From Flavobacteriaceae bacterium (GTDB lineage: Bacteria; Bacteroidota; Bacteroidia; Flavobacteriales; Flavobacteriaceae), in contig SIHP01000002.1 of NCBI GenBank assembly GCA_004762155.1, forward strand, positions 62,001 through 126,000: DNA of 64,000 nucleotides, written 5' to 3'. The notes under the pieces are model-generated. The model ran no database searches. It had not been told where the DNA came from and was given only the letters and a program-made list of their open reading frames with translations. Numbering within the stretch: position 1 is the stretch's first letter; the number at the start of each line of letters is the position of its first letter. This document shows, piece after piece, positions 55,588 to 64,000 of the stretch. Both the position numbers and the translations under genes were made by a program.

Positions 55588-57591
55588 ATGAATATAACTA
55601 AAATAGAAGTTAAGAATTTCAGACTATTACAACACTCTATACTTGATTTAGAAGACCAAGAAGAAAAAGACCTTTCAATCCTAATAGGAAGAAATAACAG
55701 TGGAAAAACTTCCTTCATAATGCTTTTTGACAGGTTTCTGAAAAATTCATCAAGCTTTAATTTTGATGATTTCCCTGTATCAATTAGAAAGAGCCTTTTT
55801 GAGATAAATGAGGGTACAGATATTAATACTATTTCTATTCAGCTCATAATCGAAATCACTTATTCTGAAAAAGATAATTTAGAAAATCTTTCTGAATTCA
55901 TACTAGACCTTGACCCAACCGAAAACAAAGTTCATATCCTTTTTGAATGTTTCATTGATAAAAAAAGATTACTAAATGAACTAGTAAATGTTAAACCCGA
56001 AAACAAAAACAGATTTATAAAAAAACACCTAAATGAATACTTGATTAATAAAATTTACACATTTGACAATTATGATAATTTAGAGACAAAAAATAGAGGT
56101 AAACTAATTGAAAAAGACAAAAAATCAATTGAAAGACTTATAAATTATCAAGTTATTCATGCTAAAAGAAGTGTAACAAGTTCAGAGTCTGGAGAAAATT
56201 CAAAAAAGGCACTTTCTACATTAACTACATCATATTTTAATAAAAAAGCAGAAAATCAATTATCTACAGATGATTTAGACAATATAAATGCTTCATTGTT
56301 AAAAATGGATGAAACACTTGAGGTAAAATATGAAAAGTTTTTTGATGGTTTTTTAAATAAATCAAAAAAATTCTTAGATATGGACGAAATTAGAGTTGTT
56401 TCTAATCTAGAATCTAAAGAAATAATTTCTAACTATTCTAAAATAGTATACGGTTCAGAAGATAGTTCACTACCTGAACATTTAAATGGTCTTGGGTATA
56501 TGAATATTCTTTATTTATTATTACAATTAGAAATAAAGAAAGAATTTTTAATTGAAGGTAAACGAGATATAAATCTATTATTTGTAGAAGAGCCGGAAGC
56601 ACATACACATCCGCAAATGCAATCTATATTTATTGAAAAAGTTAGAGCGCTTTTATTAAACATACCACACCTTCAAACATTCATTACGACTCATTCTTCT
56701 CATATTGTTAAGAATAGCAATTTTAAAGACATTAGATATTTTCATCATGACACAAAAAACAGAAATGTTATTGTGAAAAATTTTTACACAGAATTGCAAC
56801 ATAAATACAAAGACGAAGAAGACGAGTTCAAATTCTTAAATCAATATTTATCTATTGCTTCAGCAGAATTATTTTTTGCAGAGAAAATAATATTTATTGA
56901 AGGTTTAACAGAAAAATTATTACTACCATACTTCATAAAAGAATTTGATAAAGTAGAGATAAATGAAATAAAATTATCTTCTCAAAATATTTCAATCATT
57001 GAAATTGGAGCAAACGCTAAAGCATTCAGTCATTTTATTGAGTTTTTAGGAATTAAAGCTCTAATTATAACTGATATTGACACAACTTTAAAAACTACTA
57101 CAAAAAGAAAAAAGAAAGGCAGTAAAGATGAAATTGATACAGTCAGTTACCCTTCTAATCCTGTTAACAATGCAACACACATAAGTAATGCTACTATTTG
57201 TCATTTTTATAAATCACCTAAATTTACAAAAGAAAAAGAATGGATTTCTTGGTTTGAAAAATTAAAAATTGATGGACACCATCAAGAAGAATCTAACATT
57301 AAAATAGCATTTCAATTAAAAGAAAATAATTATCATGGGAGAAGTTTTGAGCAATCATTTATTAGTGTTAATGTGGACAATCTGAAAAATAATATATCCG
57401 AAATTAACGGAATAAGTTCTAATGCAGAAAATGAACTAAGTACATTTAAAGACTTTGATATACTAACAGATAGTATTCTAAAAAAGAAATCTGAATTTGC
57501 ATCATCATTACTTTGGTTAGCTTTGACTAAAGAAATTTCATGGAATATGCCATCATATATTAATAAAGGATTGATATGGATAGCAAAATAA
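55588..57591 (+). CDS. gajA: Gabija-type protein GajA: OLD-family ATPase with TOPRIM nuclease
   Basis: A 667-residue protein. N-terminal ABC-type ATPase: KIEVKNFRLLQHS, Walker A GRNNSGKT (34-41), Walker B LLFVEEPEAHTHP (about 328-340) and TTHSSHIV. C-terminal TOPRIM domain: IFIEGLTEKLLLPYF (catalytic Glu, about 435) and ALIITDIDTT (DxD, about 491-500). This is the arrangement of GajA, which nicks DNA when nucleotide pools fall during phage infection. It is longer than the Bacillus cereus protein (about 580). Its end overlaps gajB by 16 bases. Confidence 0.87.
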   Translation: MNITKIEVKNFRLLQHSILDLEDQEEKDLSILIGRNNSGKTSFIMLFDRFLKNSSSFNFDDFPVSIRKSLFEINEGTDINTISIQLIIEITYSEKDNLENLSEFILDLDPTENKVHILFECFIDKKRLLNELVNVKPENKNRFIKKHLNEYLINKIYTFDNYDNLETKNRGKLIEKDKKSIERLINYQVIHAKRSVTSSESGENSKKALSTLTTSYFNKKAENQLSTDDLDNINASLLKMDETLEVKYEKFFDGFLNKSKKFLDMDEIRVVSNLESKEIISNYSKIVYGSEDSSLPEHLNGLGYMNILYLLLQLEIKKEFLIEGKRDINLLFVEEPEAHTHPQMQSIFIEKVRALLLNIPHLQTFITTHSSHIVKNSNFKDIRYFHHDTKNRNVIVKNFYTELQHKYKDEEDEFKFLNQYLSIASAELFFAEKIIFIEGLTEKLLLPYFIKEFDKVEINEIKLSSQNISIIEIGANAKAFSHFIEFLGIKALIITDIDTTLKTTTKRKKKGSKDEIDTVSYPSNPVNNATHISNATICHFYKSPKFTKEKEWISWFEKLKIDGHHQEESNIKIAFQLKENNYHGRSFEQSFISVNVDNLKNNISEINGISSNAENELSTFKDFDILTDSILKKKSEFASSLLWLALTKEISWNMPSYINKGLIWIAK

Positions 57592-59543
57592 AATCACTAC
57601 AACAAGTTTTCACTTGTATAGAAGATAATCATAATTTCGTTTTACAAGGAGGAGCTGGTAGTGGAAAAACTGAATCTCTTAAAAGAGTGCTTGAGTATAT
57701 TTCGTATAAATATCCCGAAAAAAAAATAGCATGTATAACACATACTAACCTAGCCGTTGAAGAGATAAAATCGAGAGTTGAATCTGATTATACAATTTGT
57801 ACAATACATTCTTTTTTAAACGACATAATTAAAAACTATAAGAAAAATATTCATCAAGTTATTGGTGAAATTTTCAAATTAAAAAAAATAGAAGGAACCG
57901 AACATAAGGAATATAAAAAAAGCTACACAAAATACGCCTCTTCCTTATACACTATTAAAGAAAAATCTATAGAAAAAGTTATAGGTAAAAAAGCTTATGA
58001 ATCAGATTCAATTAACTTAAATAAAGAACTTAATCAAAAAATAGACGAATTAAACAATGAAATAGATACTATAATAAAAGCCAAAGACTTCAACAAGATT
58101 AAATATAATGAGACTCGATTTGACAGTTTTAAAGATTTAACTTTTAGTCATGATAGTTTATTAAAAATTGTGGCTATTCTATTTCAAAAATTCCCTTTAT
58201 TATCTAAAATATTACAAGATAAGTTTGATTTTGTATTCATAGACGAATATCAAGATACACATAAAAACATAATAGATGTTTTTATAAATAAATCAACCAA
58301 TGATAGTAAAACTACTATAGGTCTTTTTGGTGACTCTATGCAAGGAATTTACGATGATGGCATTGGAGATGTTAATGAATACATCAAAAATGGGTTGCTT
58401 AAAAAAATAGAAAAAGAGGATAATTACAGGTGTTCAAAACAAGTTGTTGACTTTATTAACAAACTACGAAATGATGGTTTAAAACAAGAAGTCGCTTTTA
58501 AAACTAATGATGGTATTGAAGAGTTACTTAATGATAGACAAGGAATTGTCAAATTATATTATTCAATATACAAAGGAGAAAGAACAGCTGGTGGAACACC
58601 TAAAAACAAAGAAGAATATTTAACTAAACTAAACCTTTTAATAAAAGAAGTAGAAAGTAAAAACACTGAATACAAAAAACTCATGTTAACTAATAAATCG
58701 ATTTCTGAAAAAGTTGGTTTTGAAAATTTGTATGACATTTTCAATGATAGATATACAGATGTAAAAGAGGAAATTGAAAAAGATTTAAATAGACTTCAAT
58801 TATTAGATTTAGCAGAACTCTCCAAAGCTTTTAACAGCAAGGATTACAACTTTGTAATTAAAGAATTAAAAAAAGCTAATTTTAAAATAACTACAGTAAA
58901 AGATAAAAATAAAGTCAGTAAAATTCTAGACAAAATAACCAATTCTAAACAAGGTGCAATAGAAGTTCTTAAACTAGCATTGGAATCTAAATTAATACAG
59001 AAATCTGAATCATATAGTTCTTATATAAATCGAAAAGATGTCTTTCTAAAGGAAATTAAAGAAGATAAATTTTATAATGCTTTTAAAGCACATTTTGAAT
59101 CTGACAAAAAAACTTTTGTCAAAATGCAAAAGGAAATAGCAGAATTAACAGAAGAGTTATTTAAAGAGAACTTAAGATTATATAAAAAAGAGAAATTTTA
59201 TATTGATTTATTTTCAAATAAAATAAAGTTTCAAGAAATTTTAAATTATTATGCTTATTTAAATGAAGAAACAGATTATATAACAATGCATAAAACTAAA
59301 GGTACTGGAATAAATAATGTGATGGTTATTTTAGAAGAGTATTTCTGGTACAAATATAAGTTTAAAACAATTTTTGATTCTAAAGAATCAGATTTAGTGA
59401 AAAAGACATTCAATCAAAAACTTTTTTATGTAGCAAGCTCAAGAACTGTTAATAATTTAATTTGCATTAGAATGATTGAAGAATCTGATGAATTTGAGTT
59501 ACTTAGTTTTTTTGACGATACAGAGAAGGTCATTATAGAATAA
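57576..59543 (+). CDS. gajB: Gabija-type protein GajB: UvrD-like helicase
   Basis: A 655-residue superfamily 1 helicase. Motif I GGAGSGKT (25-32), Ia THTNLAVEEIKSRV, II FVFIDEYQDTH (about 218-228), III LFGDSMQGIYDDG, V DYITMHKTKGTGINNV (about 567-582), VI KLFYVASSRTVNNLI. A long coiled-coil-like insertion (about 95-200) and a second Lys/Glu-rich helical block (about 380-550) make it larger than the usual 500 or so residues. With gajA it should form the Gabija complex, in which GajB senses DNA ends. Translation is coupled to gajA. Confidence 0.85.
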   Translation: MDSKIKSLQQVFTCIEDNHNFVLQGGAGSGKTESLKRVLEYISYKYPEKKIACITHTNLAVEEIKSRVESDYTICTIHSFLNDIIKNYKKNIHQVIGEIFKLKKIEGTEHKEYKKSYTKYASSLYTIKEKSIEKVIGKKAYESDSINLNKELNQKIDELNNEIDTIIKAKDFNKIKYNETRFDSFKDLTFSHDSLLKIVAILFQKFPLLSKILQDKFDFVFIDEYQDTHKNIIDVFINKSTNDSKTTIGLFGDSMQGIYDDGIGDVNEYIKNGLLKKIEKEDNYRCSKQVVDFINKLRNDGLKQEVAFKTNDGIEELLNDRQGIVKLYYSIYKGERTAGGTPKNKEEYLTKLNLLIKEVESKNTEYKKLMLTNKSISEKVGFENLYDIFNDRYTDVKEEIEKDLNRLQLLDLAELSKAFNSKDYNFVIKELKKANFKITTVKDKNKVSKILDKITNSKQGAIEVLKLALESKLIQKSESYSSYINRKDVFLKEIKEDKFYNAFKAHFESDKKTFVKMQKEIAELTEELFKENLRLYKKEKFYIDLFSNKIKFQEILNYYAYLNEETDYITMHKTKGTGINNVMVILEEYFWYKYKFKTIFDSKESDLVKKTFNQKLFYVASSRTVNNLICIRMIEESDEFELLSFFDDTEKVIIE

Positions 59544-59695
59544 ATTTCTAGCTAGCAATTTATGAGAAACCATAAAGTAGCTTAAGCTTAAAATAATCGT
59601 TAATTCCCTTACCAAACTTAGCTAAACCATTGTCTTTAAAACCCAATCAAATAAATAAAACACTTTTTGTATGTTTGTGTTATTAATTAAAAATT

Positions 59696-59884
59696 ATGGA
59701 TATTCAATCAACGAAAATAGAATTAGTAAAGACTATTTTAGCTATAGAAAATAAAGATTTTATTCAAAAAGTTGCTGAATTCATTAAAAATGAAAAAGCT
59801 GACAGAAAAAATCACATAAATTTCTCTACAACCTTTAGCAATTGTTGCTTTTATTTTTGGTTTCTAAATTCTTTTTTTGGTTAA
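59696..59884 (+). pseudogene. Truncated antitoxin-like gene
   Basis: The first 35 or so residues (MDIQSTKIELVKTIL, then FIQKVAEFIKNEKAD) match the usual N-terminus of short Bacteroidota antitoxin-like proteins, which normally run to about 70-80 residues and are followed by a toxin gene. Here the rest is unrelated, hydrophobic sequence lying inside the opposite-strand gene at 59835-60488, and no toxin follows. It looks like a remnant cut by a rearrangement. Confidence 0.55.
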
Positions 59885-60488
59885 AACCTTTAAAAAGCCT
59901 TCCTATTCCAAAAATTATTATTGCAATTGACAAATAATAAAACCGACGTACATAAATACCTCCAAAAAAATACACAAATCCACCAATTATTGACAAAATA
60001 CCTACAATAATATTGTTCCTAGATTTTATTTTTATTCTAGATTCAAGAGATTTTACAGCTGTTTCATCCAAATTATATTTATCATACATTTCCTGTTTTA
60101 CTTCAGTATTTGTATAACCAGAAGACCTCATATTAAATATTTCTTCGGTAACATTTTCTTTTTGCAAAGAACTCTCTAATGCTAAGGATAATAAATCTAC
60201 TCCTTTATCCTTTAAATCATCAACAATACTCTCCATTGCCTCTCCTCTATCCAATCGTTCTTTTACATGTTGATCAATATCTACTTTGTCTTCAAATTTT
60301 ACTGTATTTTCTTTTTTCTCTTCAAATTCATTTATCTGAAGCACTAATAAATCCTCATTTCTTTTTTCTAATTCAGCTTTTAAAAGAGGAATTACTTCTT
60401 TTCTTAAACCTTCTATTTCATTTACTAATTTTTCCAGGCTATACGTTTCCATTCTAGCATAATTCAATTTAATTTGCTTAAGATCCAT
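59835..60488 (-). CDS. Hypothetical protein with two C-terminal membrane helices
   Basis: About 217 residues from the ATG at 60488. The first 150 residues are charged and helical (LEKLVNEIEGLRKEVIPLLKAELEKR; HVKERLDRGEAMESIVDDLKD). Two membrane helices (about 158-175 and 182-200) follow, then a basic tail. The soluble part has coiled-coil character. No family recognised. A longer start at 60548 is possible but adds a hydrophobic N-terminus with no family support. Confidence 0.65.
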   Translation of the reverse strand: MDLKQIKLNYARMETYSLEKLVNEIEGLRKEVIPLLKAELEKRNEDLLVLQINEFEEKKENTVKFEDKVDIDQHVKERLDRGEAMESIVDDLKDKGVDLLSLALESSLQKENVTEEIFNMRSSGYTNTEVKQEMYDKYNLDETAVKSLESRIKIKSRNNIIVGILSIIGGFVYFFGGIYVRRFYYLSIAIIIFGIGRLFKGFNQKKNLETKNKSNNC

Positions 60489-60579
60489 TGCTTTTAGTTT
60501 TTTGTAATACTTCAAATAAAGTTTACAAAATAACAAAACCAAATCCAAAATCTCATCACCCTTTAAAAATTATTTTAGA

Positions 60580-60604
60580 GGGTTTTTTATTTTTCATTCG
60601 TTTA
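60580..60604 (+). promoter_or_regulatory. ECF-type promoter motif, copy A (before the lipoprotein gene)
   Basis: GGGTTT (60580-60585), 13 bases, CGTTTA (60599-60604). The same arrangement occurs at 62535-62559 and 63180-63204; copies A and B are identical over about 30 bases. Confidence 0.7.
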
Positions 60605-60652
60605 TCAATTGTAATAAATACAATACCACACATAAATTTAAAAATAAATAAA

Positions 60653-61576
60653 ATGAAAAAATTTTCACTTATAATAACTACTATATTGTTCTTATGCATT
60701 TGCCTTAACTGTAACGACAACGATACATCAATTGATAACGGAGAAACTTCACAAGAAATAGTAATTGAAGACATAAACATCAGTGCGAATAATTATGAAT
60801 ATCTTTCTGAAATATCGGATTTTGATATTGAAGGAAAATACCTTTACTTCGATTATCATACCAGTATTTATAGAGTAGACTTAAGTGTACAAAATCCAAT
60901 ACCAGAACTTGTTATAGAGGATGCTCAAGAACCAAATATTTCATCTTTAACAGTTATCAATAACACTTTATATTATCAGAGTTTTTGGGTAAGTTCTTCA
61001 AACATAAAAAAGGTTGATTTAAATAATATTTCAGCTGGAACGATAAACTTAGAAATTCCAGAAACTCCTAGAGGTCAACTTATTAAAAATATGGATGATT
61101 TAATTTATTTGGCAACAACTAACGTTTTTTCAGCAACTACTAATTTTTATCAGTTAAATGATTCAGGTATAGATGAAAAAATTATTTCTGACCAAGCGGA
61201 ATATCCTTATTACGACAATCTTAAATTTGTAGATGACTACCTATACTTTACTGCTGAAAATGAAGTCCGTAGAATAGATTTAAATAACCCTACACAAGAA
61301 GCTTCTATCATTTTTACTGCTTCAGGCTTAGCAGATGATGCAAACGGAGAAATCATCGGTTTTGATATTCAGGATGACATGATTTACTTCAGTAGAAATT
61401 CAACAAATCAATTATTTAGTGCCAATTTAAATACGCCTAATGAAGCTCCAGAAGTTATAAGTACCAACACTAACCTACTAACCAGCGAAGCAGGTTATAC
61501 AGAACTGATTATTAATAATGGTTATTTATATGCTAAAAAAACAGCTGAGGATACAATCGCTGTTATTAAAATATAA
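60653..61576 (+). CDS. Lipoprotein with propeller-like repeats
   Basis: About 307 residues from the ATG at 60653. The signal peptide ends in a lipobox (CLNC). The body has repeated strands in the style of a beta-propeller: GKYLYFDYHTSIYRVDL, NNTLYYQSFW, DDYLYFTAENEVRRIDLNN, DDMIYFSRNS, NGYLYAKKTAEDTI, similar to DUF5050-type repeats. It is preceded by the ECF motif at 60580-60604 and followed after 28 bases by a T9SS cargo gene, so it is probably controlled by the ECF factor at 62641. Function unknown. Confidence 0.78.
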   Translation: MKKFSLIITTILFLCICLNCNDNDTSIDNGETSQEIVIEDINISANNYEYLSEISDFDIEGKYLYFDYHTSIYRVDLSVQNPIPELVIEDAQEPNISSLTVINNTLYYQSFWVSSSNIKKVDLNNISAGTINLEIPETPRGQLIKNMDDLIYLATTNVFSATTNFYQLNDSGIDEKIISDQAEYPYYDNLKFVDDYLYFTAENEVRRIDLNNPTQEASIIFTASGLADDANGEIIGFDIQDDMIYFSRNSTNQLFSANLNTPNEAPEVISTNTNLLTSEAGYTELIINNGYLYAKKTAEDTIAVIKI

Positions 61577-61604
61577 TTTATCTACTACATAAAACCATAC
61601 GAAC

Positions 61605-62522
61605 ATGAATTTAAAATTAACACTACTAAGTTTCTCTTTTATTATCATAAATATCTTTACTAGTCAAGGGCAATCTACAATCCCTAATGGAGGATTTGAT
61701 GATTGGACAACCATAACTTATGGCACTCAAACATATGAATATCCAGAAGGAGATTGGAACGAAAATTTATTAAACATAGGAACTAGGTTTGGTACTGGAA
61801 TTGGTTTTTTTGAAAAATACGCTGAATCCGATGCTAACGGAAATGCTGTGTTAGTTAGAAGAAATCCTGGAAATTTAAATGATGGTTTTATAAGGTTTGA
61901 ATGTGATAGTGTTCCATTAAAACTTAAAGGAAGGTATAAGTTTTCTCAATCTGATTATATTACTGATACGGATACCTTAAGAGTTCGAGTGCACTTTTCA
62001 AAGGTGTCAGATACCATTAGCAAAATAGGCCTCTTTAATCCCTTTACTATTCATCCTAACACAAGAGAGTTTGAAACCACCATTAAGAAGTCTGATTTCA
62101 CAGATTTTGAAATTGACTTAGAAGACATCGCTACCAATGGAGAACATTATGATTATGCTGTTATACGACTAATGATTAAAGGAGGAAGTCAAAGTTTCTA
62201 TACAGCATCTACTGCGGTATTTGACGATTTGGAGTTTGAATATAGTGATACTGTATTAAGTACAGATGAAACATTGGCTTTTAATAAAAAAATTGAAGTG
62301 TATCCGAACCCAGTAACGGAAACTGTTAATATTCAGTTTTCAGAAAAACAATCAGAGGTTACTATTCTTTTATACAATAACATCGGTCAATTATTACTTC
62401 ATAAAAAGAGTACTACAATTCAAGAGTATTCAATTAACATGAATGATTTTCCTAAAGGAGTGTATTACATCAAAATAAATAGTAGAGATAAAACAGGTGT
62501 GAAAAAAATTATTAAAAAATAA
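61605..62522 (+). CDS. Secreted protein with T9SS type A sorting domain
   Basis: A 305-residue protein with a signal peptide (about 1-22, ending SQGQ). An N-terminal beta-sandwich-like part begins STIPNGGFDDWTTI, a start seen in carbohydrate-binding or PCMD-like surface proteins. The C-terminal T9SS domain (about 228-305) has KIEVYPNPVTETVNIQF and FPKGVYYIKINSRDKTGVKKII. It lies downstream of the propeller lipoprotein and is probably part of the same ECF-controlled unit. Confidence 0.8.
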   Translation: MNLKLTLLSFSFIIINIFTSQGQSTIPNGGFDDWTTITYGTQTYEYPEGDWNENLLNIGTRFGTGIGFFEKYAESDANGNAVLVRRNPGNLNDGFIRFECDSVPLKLKGRYKFSQSDYITDTDTLRVRVHFSKVSDTISKIGLFNPFTIHPNTREFETTIKKSDFTDFEIDLEDIATNGEHYDYAVIRLMIKGGSQSFYTASTAVFDDLEFEYSDTVLSTDETLAFNKKIEVYPNPVTETVNIQFSEKQSEVTILLYNNIGQLLLHKKSTTIQEYSINMNDFPKGVYYIKINSRDKTGVKKIIKK

Positions 62523-62534
62523 TTTTTTTTTAGA

Positions 62535-62559
62535 GGGTTTTTTATTTTTCATTCGTTTA
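62535..62559 (+). promoter_or_regulatory. ECF-type promoter motif, copy B (before the sigma gene)
   Basis: GGGTTT (62535-62540), 13 bases, CGTTTA (62554-62559). It is the same as copy A at 60580, about 80 bases before the ECF sigma start, suggesting autoregulation. Confidence 0.7.
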
Positions 62560-62640
62560 TATAAATAGTACTTGCTTTTTAACAAAGAGTATTGTATTAT
62601 AAAAACAGCTAACAGTATATTTGTTTCAACTAAAAAATAA

Positions 62641-63174
62641 ATGAGTTTACATTCCCCAACTACTAATTCTGTTTGTGAAGAACATAATTACAACACTATA
62701 TTTAAAAACCACTCTAAAGATGTTTTTAACTTTTTAATGTTTAAATACGGACACAAACAATTTGCAGAAGATGCTGTACAAGAGTCTTTTATAACTTTAT
62801 GGAAGAAATGTAGTGAAGTATCTTTAGAAAAAGCAAAATCGTATATATATACGGTTGCAAGAAATAAAATTATAGATTTGTTTAGAGGCGATAATACCGC
62901 AAAAAAACATGCTAATGAACAGGTAACTACTATAGAAAAACAAACACCTGCTTTTATTTTAGAAGAAAAAGAATTTCATACAGCATTGAACAATGTACTG
63001 GCAAAAATGCCTGAAAAATATAGAATCCCTTTTTTATTGAATAGAATAGAAAAGAAAAAGTATAAAGAAATTGCTGAGATGTTAGACACCACAGTAAAAG
63101 CTATAGAAAAAAGGATTTATAATGCTTTAGAATTTTTACAAGAGGAATTACAAATACATAAAAAACGATTTTAA
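62641..63174 (+). CDS. ECF/FecI-type RNA polymerase sigma factor
   Basis: A 177-residue sigma factor. Region 2: FNFLMFKYGHKQFAEDAVQ and SFITLWKKC; region 4: MPEKYRIPFLLNRIEKKKYKEIAEML and VKAIEKRIYNALEFLQEEL. The next gene is a FecR-type anti-sigma factor, as in cell-surface signalling systems. A GGGTTT-N13-CGTTTA motif precedes this gene, the fecR gene and the lipoprotein gene at 60653, which suggests that it controls them. Confidence 0.92.
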   Translation: MSLHSPTTNSVCEEHNYNTIFKNHSKDVFNFLMFKYGHKQFAEDAVQESFITLWKKCSEVSLEKAKSYIYTVARNKIIDLFRGDNTAKKHANEQVTTIEKQTPAFILEEKEFHTALNNVLAKMPEKYRIPFLLNRIEKKKYKEIAEMLDTTVKAIEKRIYNALEFLQEELQIHKKRF

Positions 63175-63179
63175 TTAGC

Positions 63180-63204
63180 GGGTTTTTAACATTTCAATCG
63201 TTTA
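63180..63204 (+). promoter_or_regulatory. ECF-type promoter motif, copy C (before the fecR-like gene)
   Basis: GGGTTT (63180-63185), 13 bases, CGTTTA (63199-63204), followed by TATAATATAG. The 13-base spacer differs in sequence from copies A and B but the boxes and spacing are the same. It is 18 bases before the start at 63223. Confidence 0.68.
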
Positions 63205-63222
63205 TATAATATAGACAGTAGC

Positions 63223-64000
63223 ATGGCAGATAAAAAAAATACAGATATTCATCAATATTTAAACTTTGAATTTTCTTCGGATGAAGAAACAGCGTTTAAA
63301 AATTCTGATGCTTATCAAAAACACAAAGACGTTTTAGAGTTATTAGAAAACACCAACGCCATTACCTTTGATGAAACGGCTATGTTGGCAAACATAAACA
63401 CTAAAAAAACAAGTAAACCAAAAGTAATTCCGTTGTATAAAAAATGGTGGCCAACTTCCGTTGCTGCTTCTATTTTAATATGCTGCGCTGCCTTTTTTGT
63501 TTACGCATTAAAACCCGTTTCTTATACGACAACTGTTGGTGAATCTCTAGAGTTTTCTTTGCCAGACAAGTCTTCTGTTTGGTTAAATGCAAAATCAGAA
63601 ATTAGTTATAACAAAGATTGGGAAAACTCAAGAGATATTGAGTTAAACGGGGAGGCTTATTTTGAAGTTGCTAAAGGAAAAAAATTTACGGTAAAAACAC
63701 CACAAGGTAGCGTAAGTGTTTTGGGTACAAAATTTAACGTAAAACAACGCGATGCTTTTTTTGAAGTACATTGTTTTGAAGGTGCTGTGGCTGTGGAATA
63801 TAACAACAGCAAAACAATTTTAAAAGCCAACGATGTTTTTTATTCTAAAGCTGCAAAAAAACAGCAGAACGAACTTAACAAACCGCATTGGATTGCAAAG
63901 AAATCGGTATTTAAAAACACGTATTTAAATGATGTTCTTACAGATATTAGCTTGCATTATGCTATTGACTTTAAAAACACTGAAAACATAAAAAATTTAG
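63223..64000 (+). CDS. FecR-type anti-sigma factor (partial, runs off the window)
   Basis: An ATG at 63223 opens a frame that stays open to the end, 259 residues visible. The cytoplasmic N-terminus (about 1-76), one membrane helix (about 78-97, SVAASILICCAAFFVYAL) and a periplasmic FecR domain follow: FSLPDKSSVWLNAKSEISY, ELNGEAYFEVAKGKKFTVKT and VSVLGTKFNVKQ. It should hold the upstream ECF factor and pass on a signal from a TonB-dependent receptor or other surface protein, whose gene would lie beyond the window. The C-terminal part (STN-like region starting around TYLNDVLTDIS) is cut. Confidence 0.9.
   Translation, partial: MADKKNTDIHQYLNFEFSSDEETAFKNSDAYQKHKDVLELLENTNAITFDETAMLANINTKKTSKPKVIPLYKKWWPTSVAASILICCAAFFVYALKPVSYTTTVGESLEFSLPDKSSVWLNAKSEISYNKDWENSRDIELNGEAYFEVAKGKKFTVKTPQGSVSVLGTKFNVKQRDAFFEVHCFEGAVAVEYNNSKTILKANDVFYSKAAKKQQNELNKPHWIAKKSVFKNTYLNDVLTDISLHYAIDFKNTENIKNL

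Overview
The window looks like chromosomal DNA of a marine-type member of the Bacteroidota, most likely family Flavobacteriaceae (Tenacibaculum/Polaribacter-like; the genus is inference). Support comes from strong A+T richness, promoters of the Bacteroidota type (-7 element TAnnTTTG, some with TTTG about 19 bases upstream), several TonB-dependent receptors with carboxypeptidase-like N-terminal domains, type IX secretion (T9SS) C-terminal sorting domains, an OmpA protein with thrombospondin type 3 repeats, and an atpD-atpC pair separated from the rest of the ATP synthase genes.

Layout. 1-9.2 kb: the end of an unknown gene, a repeat-rich Ala/Glu/Lys protein, a YiaA/B membrane protein, a large helical protein of unknown role, small VOC and DUF1801 proteins, a 2-hydroxyacid dehydrogenase, guaC, panB, an ECF sigma factor with a zinc-finger partner, and an O-methyltransferase. 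9.2-17.5 kb: tatA, atpC, atpD, an OmpA/TSP3 outer-membrane protein, a RecB-like helicase-nuclease and a nitrilase. 17.5-24.6 kb: a metal-uptake locus. A DtxR-family regulator, a metal-binding lipoprotein, an ATPase and two permeases run leftward; a TonB-dependent receptor runs rightward; a DtxR-type palindrome lies between the two divergent promoters. 24.6-28.4 kb: a hypothetical protein, a thioredoxin-like protein, an acetyltransferase and a PiT phosphate transporter.

28.5-42.8 kb: a segment bounded by a 249-base inverted repeat that I find identical by eye. Each copy holds tRNA-Gly(GCC), tRNA-Leu(TAA) and a terminator. Between the copies lie a cytochrome oxidase assembly cluster (cyoE, two subunit III-type proteins, subunit IV, SCO, DUF420), a TolC-family protein, tsaB, an MscS channel, a dodecin, a MORN-like protein, a beta-helix lipoprotein and its TonB-dependent receptor.

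42.9-51.5 kb: a YHYH lipoprotein pair, then an arsenosugar-type gene cluster: DUF547, AhpD/CMD-like protein, ArsS radical SAM enzyme, small membrane protein, rhodanese, TIGR04282 glycosyltransferase, DM13-T9SS protein, purine nucleoside phosphorylase, DoxX and ArsM. 51.8-55.4 kb: a 1080-residue sortilin/BNR-repeat protein, followed by a decayed copy of the 3' end of arsM and of its terminator. 55.6-59.5 kb: a two-gene Gabija-type anti-phage system (gajA, gajB), then a truncated antitoxin-like gene. 59.8-64 kb: a membrane protein, a lipoprotein, a T9SS cargo protein, an ECF sigma factor and a FecR-type anti-sigma factor cut by the window edge. Three copies of a GGGTTT-N13-CGTTTA motif precede the lipoprotein, the sigma factor and the fecR-like gene, suggesting a small self-regulated ECF regulon.

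The most unusual parts are the extended arsenosugar cluster with its duplicated arsM tail, the adjacent Gabija-like island, the ECF promoter motif, and the inverted tRNA pair that could allow a roughly 14-kb inversion.
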